Positions 20,886 through 29,557 of a DNA stretch of 64,000 nucleotides are shown here, piece by piece (position 1 is the first letter of the stretch; every line of letters begins with the position of its first letter). The notes beneath the pieces are model-generated. The model did not search any database. It worked only from the letters and a program-made list of their open reading frames with translations, and had not been told where the DNA came from. Position numbers and translations under genes: made by a program. The stretch is from Kosakonia cowanii JCM 10956 = DSM 18146 (GTDB lineage: Bacteria > Pseudomonadota > Gammaproteobacteria > Enterobacterales > Enterobacteriaceae), in assembly GCF_001975225.1 (NCBI RefSeq), contig NZ_CP019445.1:1984001-2048000 (forward strand), given 5' to 3'.

Positions 20886-22148
20886 GTGAAGAATAGTGAA
20901 TTACATCAGCGGCGTGTAGCCGCCACGCCGCGCGGGGTTGGCGTGATGTGTGGCTTCTACGCTGAGAAAGCAGAAAACGCCACGCTATGGGATGTGGAAG
21001 GCAACGAGGTGATTGATTTCGCCGCCGGGATTGCGGTGCTAAACACCGGCCATCGACACCCAAAAGTGATGGCCGCAGTCGAAAAACAGCTCCAGGCCTT
21101 TACGCACACCGCGTACCAAATCGTTCCTTACGAAAGCTATATCACACTTGCCGAGCGCATCAACGCGCGCGTCCCCATTGATGGCCCGGCGAAAACCGCT
21201 TTCTTCTCTACCGGCGCCGAAGCGGTTGAAAACGCGGTAAAAATCGCCCGCGCTTATACCAAACGTCCGGGCATTATCGCCTTTGGCGGCGGCTTTCACG
21301 GTCGTACCTTTATGACCATGGCGCTGACGGGAAAAGTTGCACCTTATAAGATCGGCTTCGGGCCGTTTCCCGGTTCGGTTTATCACGCCCACTATCCAAA
21401 TGAATTGCACGGCGTCAGCACTGAACAGGCGCTGCAAAGCCTGACGCATCTCTTCAAAGCCGATATCGCGCCCGATCAGGTCGCCGGGATCCTGTTAGAG
21501 CCGGTGCAGGGTGAAGGGGGCTTTAATATTGCTCCGCCAGAGTTTATGCAGGCGCTGCGCGCCCTGTGCGACAGCCACGGCATTCTGCTGATCATCGACG
21601 AGGTGCAGAGCGGTTTTGCCCGCACCGGCAAACTCTTCGCTAGCGAGCATTACGCCATCAAACCCGATCTCATCACTATGGCGAAAAGCCTGGCGGGCGG
21701 TTTACCGCTCTCGGCAGTTGCCGGACGTGCCGAAGTGATGGATGCTCCTGCGCCTGGCGGCCTGGGCGGAACCTATGCCGGTAACCCGCTGGCGGTGGCG
21801 GCAGCGCATGCGGTGCTGGATGTGATTGAAGAGGAGAAGCTGTGCGAACGCGCCAACCAGTTGGGCAAAGATCTGGTCGAAGTGCTGACCCATGCGAAAG
21901 CGCATTGCACGCATATTGCCGATATCCGCGCGCAGGGCTCGATGGTGGCGGTCGAGTTTCAGGACCCGCAAACCGGCGCGCCGTCCCCGGAGTTCACCAA
22001 ACAGGTGCAGGATAAAGCGCTTCAGGCCGGGCTGCTGCTGCTAAGCTGCGGCGTCTATGGCAACGTTATCCGCTTCCTCTATCCGCTGACCATTCCTGAT
22101 GAGCAGTTCCGAAAAGCGCTGGATATTATCCAGCGGTCGTTAATGTAG
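20886..22148 (+). CDS. puuE: 4-aminobutyrate--2-oxoglutarate aminotransferase (PuuE-like)
   Basis: Class III PLP-dependent aminotransferase that converts 4-aminobutyrate and 2-oxoglutarate to succinate semialdehyde and glutamate. The 420-residue length, the N-terminus KNSELHQRRVAATPRGVGVMC and FGPFPGSVYHAHYPNELHGVS resemble E. coli PuuE (421 residues) more than GabT. STGAEAVENAVKIARA binds PLP phosphate, LLIIDEVQSGFARTG holds the pyridine-contacting Asp, and TMAKSLAGG holds the PLP lysine. GTG 20886 was chosen because GAGGGG lies just upstream; a further GTG at 20859 has no ribosome binding site. It sits alone between rpoH and livJ, a place where E. coli K-12 has no such gene, so the symbol is a family assignment. 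Confidence 0.85.
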   Translation: MKNSELHQRRVAATPRGVGVMCGFYAEKAENATLWDVEGNEVIDFAAGIAVLNTGHRHPKVMAAVEKQLQAFTHTAYQIVPYESYITLAERINARVPIDGPAKTAFFSTGAEAVENAVKIARAYTKRPGIIAFGGGFHGRTFMTMALTGKVAPYKIGFGPFPGSVYHAHYPNELHGVSTEQALQSLTHLFKADIAPDQVAGILLEPVQGEGGFNIAPPEFMQALRALCDSHGILLIIDEVQSGFARTGKLFASEHYAIKPDLITMAKSLAGGLPLSAVAGRAEVMDAPAPGGLGGTYAGNPLAVAAAHAVLDVIEEEKLCERANQLGKDLVEVLTHAKAHCTHIADIRAQGSMVAVEFQDPQTGAPSPEFTKQVQDKALQAGLLLLSCGVYGNVIRFLYPLTIPDEQFRKALDIIQRSLM

Positions 22149-22157
22149 TAATTATTC

Positions 22158-22178
22158 AGCCGCCTTATGGGCGGCTTT
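22158..22178 (+). terminator. Probable terminator after puuE
   Basis: AGCCGCC (22158-22164) and GGCGGCT (22170-22176) form a GC-rich hairpin followed by only three consecutive T, so termination may be partial. Confidence 0.6.
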
Positions 22179-22392
22179 GTCACGTTCTCGCATCGCTCTG
22201 CCGCACAACCTGCAAAATTGCTATTCCTTATTCCATAAAATGGGGTATGTTTTAGCAGAGTATGCTGCTTACAGGGCACTATTCTGCACAATAACAAATA
22301 TCATATTCTTTGCTTAGGGTAATAAGCGAAGCAATATTCCAGATAACAACATCACAACAATTGCAAAAACCATAACAATGGGGAAACTCAGG

Positions 22393-23496
22393 ATGAAAAT
22401 GAAGGGCAAAGCGTTACTGGCAGGATGTATTGCGTTAGCAATGAGCAATGTGGCATTCGCCAAAGATATCAAAGTTGCCGTTGTCGGTGCGATGTCCGGT
22501 CCGGTTGCGCAGTATGGCGATCAGGAATTTACCGGTGCTGAGCAGGCTGTTGCCGATATCAACGCAAAAGGCGGCGTCAAAGGCGACAAACTAGTCGTGG
22601 TGAAATATGACGATGCCTGCGACCCGAAACAAGCGGTAGCGGTAGCCAACAAAGTGGTTAACGACGGCATCAAATATGTTATCGGCCACCTCTGCTCCTC
22701 TTCCACTCAGCCAGCGTCCGACATTTATGAAGACGAAGGCATCCTGATGATCACGCCTGCGGCTACTGCCCCTGAGCTGACTGCACGCGGTTACAAACTG
22801 ACGCTGCGTACCACCGGTCTCGACTCTGACCAGGGTCCAACGGCGGCGAAATACATTCTCGATAAGGTGAAGCCGAAACGCATCGCTATCATTCATGATA
22901 AGCAGCAGTATGGCGAAGGCCTGGCGCGCGCCGTGCAGGATGGCCTGAAAAAAGGCAATGCCAACGTGGTCTTCTTTGACGGCATCACCGCCGGTGAAAA
23001 AGATTTCTCCACGCTGGTTGCGCGTCTGAAGAAAGAGAATATCGACTTTGTTTACTACGGCGGTTACCACCCGGAAATGGGGCAGATCCTGCGCCAGGCA
23101 CGTGCGGCTGGTCTGAAAACCCAGTTTATGGGGCCGGAAGGCGTGGCGAACGTCTCGCTTTCTAACATCGCCGGGGAGTCTGCCGAAGGGATGTTAGTCA
23201 CCAAGCCGAAGAACTACGATCAGGTACCGGCCAACAAACCGATTGTGGATGCCATCAAAGGCAAGAAACAGGATCCGAGCGGCGCGTTTGTCTGGACCAC
23301 CTACGCCGCGTTGCAGTCGCTGGCTGCGGGCCTGAACCAGTCTGACGATCCTGCTGAAATCGCCACCTATCTGAAAGGTCACTCTGTTGAAACCGTGATG
23401 GGGCCATTGACGTGGGATGAGAAGGGCGATCTGAAGGGCTTTGAGTTCGGCGTCTTTACCTGGCATGCGAACGGTACCGCGACCGACGCGAAGTGA
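22393..23496 (+). CDS. livJ: Branched-chain amino acid periplasmic binding protein LivJ
   Basis: Type I periplasmic binding protein for leucine, isoleucine and valine, feeding the LivHMGF ABC transporter. From ATG 22393 it has 367 residues, identical in length to E. coli LivJ: a 23-residue signal peptide ending SNVAFA, then [74 protein letters not shown] contains the conserved disulphide cysteines. Two other in-frame ATGs exist (22378, 22399). As livK is degraded, this appears to be the only intact binding protein for the transporter in the window. Separated from livH by panM and the livK remnant. Confidence 0.96.
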   Translation: MKMKGKALLAGCIALAMSNVAFAKDIKVAVVGAMSGPVAQYGDQEFTGAEQAVADINAKGGVKGDKLVVVKYDDACDPKQAVAVANKVVNDGIKYVIGHLCSSSTQPASDIYEDEGILMITPAATAPELTARGYKLTLRTTGLDSDQGPTAAKYILDKVKPKRIAIIHDKQQYGEGLARAVQDGLKKGNANVVFFDGITAGEKDFSTLVARLKKENIDFVYYGGYHPEMGQILRQARAAGLKTQFMGPEGVANVSLSNIAGESAEGMLVTKPKNYDQVPANKPIVDAIKGKKQDPSGAFVWTTYAALQSLAAGLNQSDDPAEIATYLKGHSVETVMGPLTWDEKGDLKGFEFGVFTWHANGTATDAK

Positions 23497-23499
23497 TGA

Positions 23500-23605
23500 G
23501 TATTTGATAGTCGCCTTTCGCGCCGCAGGTGCGTTGGCTGCATTCGCCCCGGTCGCTTACGCCTGTAAGCTTCCGGGGATTAACGACTTCCTGCGACATG
23601 AAATC
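23500..23605. repeat. ERIC/IRU-like palindromic element
   Basis: Contains the ERIC core GTGCGTTGGCTGC (about 23529-23541), then CCCCGGTCGCTTAC-GCCT-GTAAGCTTCCGGGG, which folds around 23555-23570, and an outer CTTCCTGCGACATGAA arm. It resembles the enterobacterial repetitive intergenic consensus read on this strand, though the outer ends have diverged. It lies between livJ and convergent panM and may serve as their shared 3' structure, since no T-tailed terminator is visible. Confidence 0.7.
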
Positions 23606-23638
23606 CCGCTCAGGCATGGCTCACCTTGCCCGCTATTT

Positions 23639-24022
23639 TTAGCGCTTTTCCCAGCCATCTTGCTGCGCGGTAAAGCCGAGCGCTTGAGCAAAGGCGGCCA
23701 TCACGGCGCGATCTTCAACGCCGATATCTGCGATCCACCAACTGGTCATTGCCGGGTTATCGCGCATCACCTCTTCCACCAGGTATTGCCCGACGCCGCG
23801 ACGGCGAGTGACATCCCGCACACGCAGCGAATCCAGCACGCCTTCGGTGCCGCGCAACGTCACCCGTACGGCGGCCAGCAGGCGGTCATTAAACCGTGCG
23901 GCGTAAATGCGGTGCGTATCGTCAATATGCAGAGAGGCGGGGGAGTATTCCGGCCAGATTTTCGCTAAATCAATATGATCCTGCTCGCTGAAACTGGTCA
24001 GCCGGATAATGGTTAATTTCAT
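23639..24022 (-). CDS. panM: PanD maturation / coenzyme A sensor acetyltransferase-like protein PanM
   Basis: 127-residue GNAT-fold protein (same length as E. coli PanM/YhhK) that binds the pro-enzyme of aspartate decarboxylase PanD, triggers its self-cleavage to the pyruvoyl form and senses CoA, thereby controlling beta-alanine and pantothenate synthesis. The acetyl-CoA-binding motif RRRGVGQYLVEEV is present. It stands between livJ and the livK remnant on the opposite strand, exactly as in E. coli. Confidence 0.94.
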   Translation of the reverse strand: MKLTIIRLTSFSEQDHIDLAKIWPEYSPASLHIDDTHRIYAARFNDRLLAAVRVTLRGTEGVLDSLRVRDVTRRRGVGQYLVEEVMRDNPAMTSWWIADIGVEDRAVMAAFAQALGFTAQQDGWEKR

Positions 24023-24448
24023 CTACCGTTTGTCCAAAACGTGAAACAGGGAATGAGTGTAAACAATTTCACCCGCCGGGGCTGGAGACTTTTTTATATT
24101 TAATACAACAGGTGAATAGTTTTAGCGCAGCGACTGGCATAGCCAGAAACATCAGAGATCGAAAAAGACACAGCATTTTAACCTGAATGATGGCGCTTTC
24201 TACCGCGTATACTGCCGTTATTTTATGCTGAAAGCCCCACTTTTAGATGTTTATCTCGCGCTTAATACAGAATATTATCTCTGCTTAATCGCCTGAAAAA
24301 TAGAGTATTTAGTATGGTTTACGCCAGAAAACCACGCTAACTCATTAAAGGCGCTGATAAAAATAGCATTGTGCATTAAAAGTACAGAATGCTTTTTAAC
24401 CATATAAAAACAAAATTTTCACACAACATCACGAACGGGGTAGCAGGC
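24023..24448. other. Intergenic region upstream of decayed livK
   Basis: About 425 AT-rich bases with no convincing ORF. It corresponds to the former livK promoter and leader and probably still drives livHMGF, because livH has no other promoter region. Several AT-rich stretches could bind Lrp, but I cannot point to a defined site. Confidence 0.55.
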
Positions 24449-24803
24449 ATGAAAAGGCACGCGAAAACATTTGTCGCGGGAATGATTGAAAGCCGGTCAT
24501 GGCAACGCGGTCTTGTTTAAAAGGTATTACCGTCAGGGAAGTAGTTTTTTCTGCGCTTAACGCTCATCTAAAAAAAGAAAATATCGTCTTTGTCTACTAC
24601 GGTGGTTATTAACCGGATAGTGGAGAGATGCTGCGCCGGGGACGCTGAAACAAGCCGCTGACCTGATTAACGCGTTAAAAGCCAACGGGGCTAAAACCGA
24701 AACAGGGCCGCTGAACTGGGATGAAAAAGGCGATCTGAAGGGATTTAAGTTGAGTGTCTTGCAACGACACGCCGATGGTTCGTCCTGTGTGGCGAAGTCA
24801 CAG
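24449..24803 (+). pseudogene. livK: Degenerate livK (leucine-specific binding protein) remnant
   Basis: ATG 24449 begins MKRHAKTFVAGMI, matching the LivK signal peptide, but after 23 codons the frame meets a stop. From about 24521, KGITVREVVFSALNAHLKKENIVFVYYGGY matches the LivK segment [30 protein letters not shown], then a TAA interrupts it. The 3' part, [36 protein letters not shown], matches the LivK C-terminus. About 200 codons are missing after the signal peptide and about 80 more before the C-terminus. The remnant sits exactly where livK lies in E. coli, directly upstream of livH. No functional product is possible. Confidence 0.92.
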
Positions 24804-24853
24804 TCATCCCTCTCTTTGGACGAAAATCTTGAGAGATTTAAGAAGGTTAAGTT

Positions 24854-25780
24854 ATGTCTGAGCAGTTTCTCTATTTCTTGCAGCAGATGTTCAACGGCGT
24901 CACGCTGGGCAGCACTTATGCCCTGATCGCCATTGGCTACACCATGGTGTACGGCATTATCGGCATGATTAACTTCGCCCATGGCGAGGTCTACATGATT
25001 GGCAGCTACGTCTCCTTTATGATTATCGCCGCCCTGATGATGATGGGCATCGACTCAAGCTGGCTGCTGGTCGGGGCAGGTTTTGTCGGCGCGATTATTA
25101 TCGCCAGTGCCTACGGCTGGAGTATCGAGCGCGTTGCTTACCGCCCGGTGCGCAGCTCCAAGCGTCTGATTGCGCTTATCTCCGCCATCGGCATGTCCAT
25201 CTTCCTGCAAAACTACGTCAGCCTGACAGAAGGCTCGCGCGACGTAGCCTTGCCAAGCCTGTTCAACGGCCAGTGGACTATCGGCAGCAGCGAAAACTTT
25301 GCCGCCTCCATCACCACAATGCAGCTGGTTATCTGGATCGTCACCTTTGTTGCCATGCTCGCATTAACGCTCTTTATCCGCTATTCGCGCATGGGACGCG
25401 CCTGCCGCGCCTGTGCTGAAGACCTGAAAATGGCGAGCCTGCTCGGCATCAACACCGATCGGGTGATTGCGCTGACCTTTGTGATTGGCGCGGCGATGGC
25501 GGCGGTTGCTGGCGTGCTGCTCGGCCAGTTCTATGGCGTGATAAATCCCTATATCGGCTTTATGGCGGGTATGAAAGCATTTACCGCCGCGGTGCTGGGT
25601 GGTATCGGCAGCATTCCTGGCGCGATGATTGGGGGGCTGATCCTCGGCGTGGCGGAAGCGCTCTCTTCAGCGTACCTGAGCACTGAGTATAAAGATGTGG
25701 TCTCCTTCGCGCTGCTGATTGGCGTCCTGCTGGTGATGCCGACCGGTATCCTCGGTCGCCCGGAGGTAGAGAAAGTATGA
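24854..25780 (+). CDS. livH: Branched-chain amino acid ABC transporter permease LivH
   Basis: 308-residue inner-membrane permease with about eight hydrophobic helices; with LivM it forms the membrane channel for leucine, isoleucine and valine. [50 protein letters not shown] is the family N-terminus, and [25 protein letters not shown] the ATPase-contact region. AAGG lies upstream of the ATG, 51 bases after the livK remnant. Its TGA overlaps the livM ATG by four bases. Confidence 0.96.
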   Translation: MSEQFLYFLQQMFNGVTLGSTYALIAIGYTMVYGIIGMINFAHGEVYMIGSYVSFMIIAALMMMGIDSSWLLVGAGFVGAIIIASAYGWSIERVAYRPVRSSKRLIALISAIGMSIFLQNYVSLTEGSRDVALPSLFNGQWTIGSSENFAASITTMQLVIWIVTFVAMLALTLFIRYSRMGRACRACAEDLKMASLLGINTDRVIALTFVIGAAMAAVAGVLLGQFYGVINPYIGFMAGMKAFTAAVLGGIGSIPGAMIGGLILGVAEALSSAYLSTEYKDVVSFALLIGVLLVMPTGILGRPEVEKV

Positions 25781-27054
25781 AACCGATGCATTTTGCGATG
25801 GCGCTGCTCTCTGCCACCATGTTCTTCATCCTTGCTGGCGTCTTTATGGGCGTTCAGCTGGAGCTGAATGGCACCAAACTGGTGGTCGATAACGCGGCGG
25901 ATATCCGCTGGCAGTGGATCTTCATCGGCACCGCCGTGGTCTTTTTCTTCCAGTTACTGCGCCCTGTTTTCCAGAAGAGCCTGAAAGGCGTTTCGGGGCC
26001 GAAATTTGTCCTGCCGGCTATCGATGGATCTACCGTTAAGCAGAAGCTGTTCCTGCTGGCGCTGTTGGTCATTGCCGTGGTGTGGCCGTTTATGGTGTCG
26101 CGCGGCACCATTGATATCGCCACCATGACGATGATCTACATCATCCTCGGTCTTGGGCTGAACGTGGTTGTTGGCCTTTCCGGCCTGCTGGTGCTGGGCT
26201 ACGGCGGTTTTTACGCGATCGGTGCCTACACCTTTGCGCTGCTGAACCACTATTACGGGCTTGGCTTCTGGACCTGCCTGCCGCTGGCGGGGCTGGTCTC
26301 TGCCGCTGCCGGTTTCCTGCTCGGCTTCCCGGTGCTGCGCCTGCGCGGCGACTACCTGGCGATTGTAACGCTGGGCTTCGGTGAGATTGTGCGCATTCTG
26401 CTGCTTAACAACACCGAAGTGACTGGCGGGCCAAACGGCATCAGCCAGATCCCGAAACCGACGCTGTTTGGCCTTGAGTTCAGCCGCACAGCGCGCGAAG
26501 GGGGCTGGGATACCTTCAGCAACTTCTTCAATGTGAAATACGATCCGAGCGACCGCGTGGTGTTCCTCTATCTGGTGGCGCTGCTGCTGGTTGTGCTGAC
26601 GCTGTTTGTTATCAACCGCCTGCTGCGTATGCCGCTGGGCCGCGCGTGGGAAGCACTGCGTGAAGATGAGATCGCCTGCCGCTCGCTGGGTCTCAACCCG
26701 ACACGTATCAAGCTGACGGCATTTACCATCAGCGCCGCATTCGCAGGTTTTGCTGGCACGCTGTTTGCCGCGCGCCAGGGCTTTGTCAGCCCGGAGTCCT
26801 TCACCTTTGCCGAATCCGCCTTTGTACTGGCGATTGTCGTACTGGGCGGGATGGGCTCGCAGTTCGCGGTGATCCTCGCCGCTATTCTGCTGGTGGTCTC
26901 GCGCGAACTAATGCGTGATTTCAATGAATACAGCATGTTAATGCTGGGTGGTTTGATGGTGCTGATGATGATCTGGCGTCCGCAGGGCTTGCTGCCGATG
27001 ACGCGGCCGCAGCTGAAACTGAAAAACGGCCAGGCAAAAGGAGAGCAGGCATGA
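25777..27054 (+). CDS. livM: Branched-chain amino acid ABC transporter permease LivM
   Basis: 425-residue permease with about ten helices. An N-terminal extension with three hydrophobic segments precedes the conserved core: [67 protein letters not shown] and the EAA-like [22 protein letters not shown]. Overlaps livH at its start and livG at its end (ATGA junctions). Confidence 0.96.
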   Translation: MKPMHFAMALLSATMFFILAGVFMGVQLELNGTKLVVDNAADIRWQWIFIGTAVVFFFQLLRPVFQKSLKGVSGPKFVLPAIDGSTVKQKLFLLALLVIAVVWPFMVSRGTIDIATMTMIYIILGLGLNVVVGLSGLLVLGYGGFYAIGAYTFALLNHYYGLGFWTCLPLAGLVSAAAGFLLGFPVLRLRGDYLAIVTLGFGEIVRILLLNNTEVTGGPNGISQIPKPTLFGLEFSRTAREGGWDTFSNFFNVKYDPSDRVVFLYLVALLLVVLTLFVINRLLRMPLGRAWEALREDEIACRSLGLNPTRIKLTAFTISAAFAGFAGTLFAARQGFVSPESFTFAESAFVLAIVVLGGMGSQFAVILAAILLVVSRELMRDFNEYSMLMLGGLMVLMMIWRPQGLLPMTRPQLKLKNGQAKGEQA

Positions 27055-27818
27055 GTCAGCCACTGTTATCGGTAAATGGCCTGATGATGCGCTTCGGCGG
27101 TTTGCTGGCGGTTAACAACGTCTCGCTGGAGCTGCGACCGCAGGAGATTGTCTCGCTGATTGGCCCAAACGGCGCGGGGAAAACCACCGTCTTCAACTGC
27201 CTGACCGGCTTTTATAAACCCACCGGCGGTACCATTATGCTGCGCGACCAGCATCTTGAAGGGCTGCCGGGCCAGCAAATCGCGCGTATGGGTGTGGTGC
27301 GTACCTTTCAGCATGTGCGCCTGTTCCGTGAAATGACGGTGATTGAGAACTTACTGGTCGCTCAGCATCAGCAATTAAAAACCGGCCTCTTCTCTGGCCT
27401 GTTGAAGACGCCCGCGTTTCGCCGCACGCAGAGCGAAGCGCTCGATCGCGCCGCGACCTGGCTTGAGAGGATCGGTTTGTTAGCGCACGCCAACCGCCAG
27501 GCCAGCAATCTGGCTTATGGCGATCAGCGCCGTCTGGAGATTATCCGCTGCATGGTGACGCAGCCGGAGATCCTGATGCTGGATGAACCGGCGGCAGGGT
27601 TAAACCCGAAAGAGACCAAAGAGCTGGATGAGCTGATCGTCGAGCTGCGTAACCATCACAACACCACCATCTTGCTGATTGAGCATGATATGAAACTGGT
27701 GATGGGTATTTCCGACCGGATCTATGTCGTCAACCAGGGGACACCGCTGGCCAACGGGACGCCGGAAGAGATTCGTAACAACCCGGACGTGATCCGCGCT
27801 TATCTGGGTGAGGCATAA
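27051..27818 (+). CDS. livG: High-affinity branched-chain amino acid ABC transporter ATPase LivG
   Basis: 255-residue ABC ATPase. Walker A is GPNGAGKTT and Walker [14 protein letters not shown]; the signature is degenerate ([15 protein letters not shown]), as usual for LivG. It pairs with LivF to energise LivHM. The start overlaps livM by four bases. Confidence 0.96.
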   Translation: MSQPLLSVNGLMMRFGGLLAVNNVSLELRPQEIVSLIGPNGAGKTTVFNCLTGFYKPTGGTIMLRDQHLEGLPGQQIARMGVVRTFQHVRLFREMTVIENLLVAQHQQLKTGLFSGLLKTPAFRRTQSEALDRAATWLERIGLLAHANRQASNLAYGDQRRLEIIRCMVTQPEILMLDEPAAGLNPKETKELDELIVELRNHHNTTILLIEHDMKLVMGISDRIYVVNQGTPLANGTPEEIRNNPDVIRAYLGEA

Positions 27819-27819
27819 G

Positions 27820-28533
27820 ATGGAAAACGCAATGTTATCTTTCGACAAAGTTAGCGCCCACTACGGCAAAATCCAGGCGCTGCACGAGGTCAGTCTGCAT
27901 ATTAATCAGGGAGAGATCGTGACCCTGATTGGTGCCAACGGTGCGGGGAAAACCACCTTGCTCGGCACGCTGTGCGGCGATCCGCGCGCCACCAGCGGCC
28001 GCGTGGTGTTTGATGGTAAAGATATTACCGACTGGCAAACGGCGAAGATTATGCGTGAAGCGGTCGCGATCGTGCCGGAAGGCCGCCGCGTCTTCTCGCG
28101 GATGACCGTGGAAGAGAACCTGGCAATGGGCGGCTTCTTTGCCCACCGCGATCAATATCAGACGCGTATTAAATGGGTGTATGAACTCTTCCCGCGCCTG
28201 CATGAACGCCGCATACAGCGTGCCGGCACCATGTCCGGCGGCGAGCAGCAGATGCTGGCGATAGGCCGCGCGCTGATGAGCCAGCCGCGCCTGCTGCTGC
28301 TGGATGAGCCGTCGCTCGGGCTGGCACCGATTATCATTCAACAGATCTTCGACACCATTGAGCAGTTGCGTAAAGAGGGGATGACCATCTTCCTCGTGGA
28401 GCAGAATGCTAATCAGGCGCTGAAGCTCGCCGATCGCGGCTATGTGCTGGAGAACGGGCATGTGGTGCTCGAAGATACCGGTGATGCGCTACTGGCGAAT
28501 GAAGCGGTGAGAAGCGCTTATCTCGGCGGCTAA
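27820..28533 (+). CDS. livF: High-affinity branched-chain amino acid ABC transporter ATPase LivF
   Basis: 237-residue ABC ATPase with Walker A GANGAGKTT, signature MSGGEQQMLAIGRA and Walker B LLLLDEPSLGLAP. ATG 27820, one base after the livG stop, matches the E. coli start MEKVMLSFDKVSAHYG; the four residues upstream in the frame overlap livG. Last gene of livHMGF, followed by a strong terminator. Confidence 0.96.
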   Translation: MENAMLSFDKVSAHYGKIQALHEVSLHINQGEIVTLIGANGAGKTTLLGTLCGDPRATSGRVVFDGKDITDWQTAKIMREAVAIVPEGRRVFSRMTVEENLAMGGFFAHRDQYQTRIKWVYELFPRLHERRIQRAGTMSGGEQQMLAIGRALMSQPRLLLLDEPSLGLAPIIIQQIFDTIEQLRKEGMTIFLVEQNANQALKLADRGYVLENGHVVLEDTGDALLANEAVRSAYLGG

Positions 28534-28556
28534 CACTTGGAAGTAAAGACATAAAA

Positions 28557-28583
28557 ACCGGCCTCGCAAGGGTCGGTTTTTTT
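28557..28583 (+). terminator. livF terminator
   Basis: ACCGGCC (28557-28563) pairs with GGTCGGT (28571-28577, one G-U), followed by seven T. Confidence 0.9.
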
Positions 28584-28803
28584 CTGAAAAATGCACTTCA
28601 ACCATACGCAGCGAGAGGGTTCGCAACAGGATGCGGGCGGCGCTTGAGGCTTTTTGCCTCATGGCTGCGCTTCAGGAAGTTATGCAGAAATGTTGTGAGG
28701 CAGAAAGATGAAAGCCCCGAGTCAATTTTTCAATTAACCCGAGGCTACACTTACGCATCAGCAACGTCAGCGTAGCCTCTTACCTGCTGAAAGGCAAGGA
28801 AGT
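28584..28803 (+). repeat. Tandem copy 1 of hok/sok leader (toxin ORF missing)
   Basis: About 215 bases closely repeated at 28890-29109 (offset 308-309). Shared blocks include GCGGCGCTTGAGGCTTTTTG, TGAGGCAGAAAGATGAAAGC, CCCGAGTCAATTTTTCAATT and CGTAGCCTCTTACCTGCTGA. These are the mok/sok part of the hok-sok family. After AAGGCAAGGA the two copies diverge: here there is no hok gene, only GGTTTTCTGGTTCGCCGGAA followed by a T-run (28821-28852), which resembles the 3' end of hok mRNAs. Confidence 0.85.
28638..28718 (-). ncRNA. Putative sok antisense RNA, copy 1
   Basis: On the minus strand the stretch runs from about CGGGGC (28718) to a hairpin GAGGC-AAAAA-GCCTC (28646-28660) followed by AAGCGCC, the terminator layout of R1 sok RNA. 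Ends are approximate. Its hok target has been lost from this copy, but it is nearly complementary to the leader of copy 2. Confidence 0.55.
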
Positions 28804-28889
28804 AAAGCTGCGCAAACAAGGGGTTTTCTGGTTCGCCGGAAAGCTCTTTTTTATTAGTGAAAACAGTAACATCAGCGATCGGGTTTAAA

Positions 28890-29109
28890 TCTGAAAAATA
28901 TATTTCAGCCATGAAGTATGGCGTGTGGCCGGGATATGATGCGGGCGGCGCTTGAGGCTTTTTGCCTCATGGGCTGCATTTAGAAGTAATACGCAGAAAT
29001 GTTGTGAGGCAGAAAGATGAAAGCCCCGAGTCAATTTTTCAATTAACCCGAGGCTACACCAACGCATCAACAACGTCAGCGTAGCCTCTTACCTGCTGAA
29101 AGGCAAGGA
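28890..29109 (+). repeat. Tandem copy 2 of hok/sok leader (with hok)
   Basis: Second copy of the repeat described at 28584-28803, directly followed by hok. Differences cluster in the loop region (CTGCATTTAGAAGTAATACG here against CTGCGCTTCAGGAAGTTATG). The frame that would encode the leader peptide Mok is open from 29047 to TAA 29269-29271, overlapping hok, but contains no ATG, GTG or TTG before hok. Confidence 0.85.
28946..29027 (-). ncRNA. Putative sok antisense RNA, copy 2
   Basis: Antisense to the hok leader. It would start near CGGGGC (29027) and end after the GAGGC-AAAAA-GCCTC hairpin (28954-28968). In the R1 family this short RNA pairs with the mok initiation region, blocks translation and leads to mRNA cleavage. 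Position and hairpin are seen; the ends and expression are inferred. Confidence 0.6.
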
Positions 29110-29119
29110 GTTATAGGCT

Positions 29120-29275
29120 ATGAAAATCCCGCAAACTTTTATCTGCTGCGTGTTTATTCTCTGCTTCACGCTGCTGATATTCACCTATCTGACCCGCAAA
29201 TCCCTGTGCGAGCTTCGCTACCGGGACAAGGAGAGAGAGGTGGCGGCTTTGATGGCTTACGAATCCGGTAAGTAG
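29120..29275 (+). CDS. hok: Type I toxin, Hok family
   Basis: 51-residue peptide: a short N-terminus, one membrane helix ([19 protein letters not shown]), then [26 protein letters not shown]. This is the plasmid R1 Hok type ([10 protein letters not shown]...REVAA.MAYESGK), a membrane-depolarising toxin controlled by the antisense RNA sok. AAGGAG precedes the ATG by 9-10 bases. Nucleotide similarity to R1 hok continues through the stop codon and the following hairpins, so the whole mRNA module is present. Chromosomal hok loci are often inactivated; here the toxin ORF itself is intact. Confidence 0.9.
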   Translation: MKIPQTFICCVFILCFTLLIFTYLTRKSLCELRYRDKEREVAALMAYESGK

Positions 29276-29283
29276 CGACCTGG

Positions 29284-29306
29284 GGCAGGGAGCAATCCCT
29301 GCCTTT
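29284..29306 (+). terminator. Hairpin after hok
   Basis: GGCAGGGA (29284-29291) and TCCCTGCC (29296-29303) flank a 4-base loop and are followed by TTT. It occupies the place of the hairpin that follows hok in R1. Confidence 0.65.
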
Positions 29307-29350
29307 CAGGTGCGATGATGTTGTTGCAGCGTTGCCTTCGAGCGCCGCTT

Positions 29351-29382
29351 AAAGGGCTTCCTGGTTCACCGGGAAGCCCTTT
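29351..29382 (+). terminator. 3' hairpin of the hok mRNA module
   Basis: AAAGGGCTTCC (29351-29361) pairs with GGAAGCCCTTT (29372-29382), with TGGTTCACC in the loop region. The R1 hok mRNA ends in a similar CTGGTTCGCCGG hairpin. Confidence 0.7.
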
Positions 29383-29444
29383 GTCTGAACCGCCATTTTT
29401 CCTTCATCTTTCCATCACTTGCCCGACATCTGCCTGACGCCTGG

Positions 29445-29497
29445 CTGTCATGCTTTTGTAATTAAAAAGTTATTTTTCTGTCATTCGAGCGTGTCAT
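29445..29497 (+). promoter_or_regulatory. Pho boxes of the ugp promoter
   Basis: CTGTCATGCTTTTGTAAT (29445-29462) fits two PhoB 7-mers spaced by 4 bases. A second pair, CTGTCAT (29478-29484) and GTGTCAT (29491-29497), follows. The stretch around 29466-29500 closely resembles the E. coli ugpB promoter, which is induced by phosphate starvation through PhoB. Confidence 0.8.
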
Positions 29498-29557
29498 GTT
29501 ACCTCCCGAGCACAAAACGCGTGATATCGCGCATCCCGTATAACAAGAGAGAGCACA

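Noticed and set aside
20886..22148. Calling the aminotransferase GabT
   Set aside because: The N-terminus and the FGPFPGSVYHAHYP region are closer to PuuE; GabT has a different N-terminal pattern and is somewhat longer.
24557..24982. 141-codon minus-strand ORF across the livK remnant and livH start
   Set aside because: Shadow of the livK pseudogene and livH reading frames; no recognisable protein.
28885..29073. 62-codon minus-strand ORF in the hok/sok region
   Set aside because: It overlaps the sok RNA; the region is explained by the antisense RNA and hok leader.
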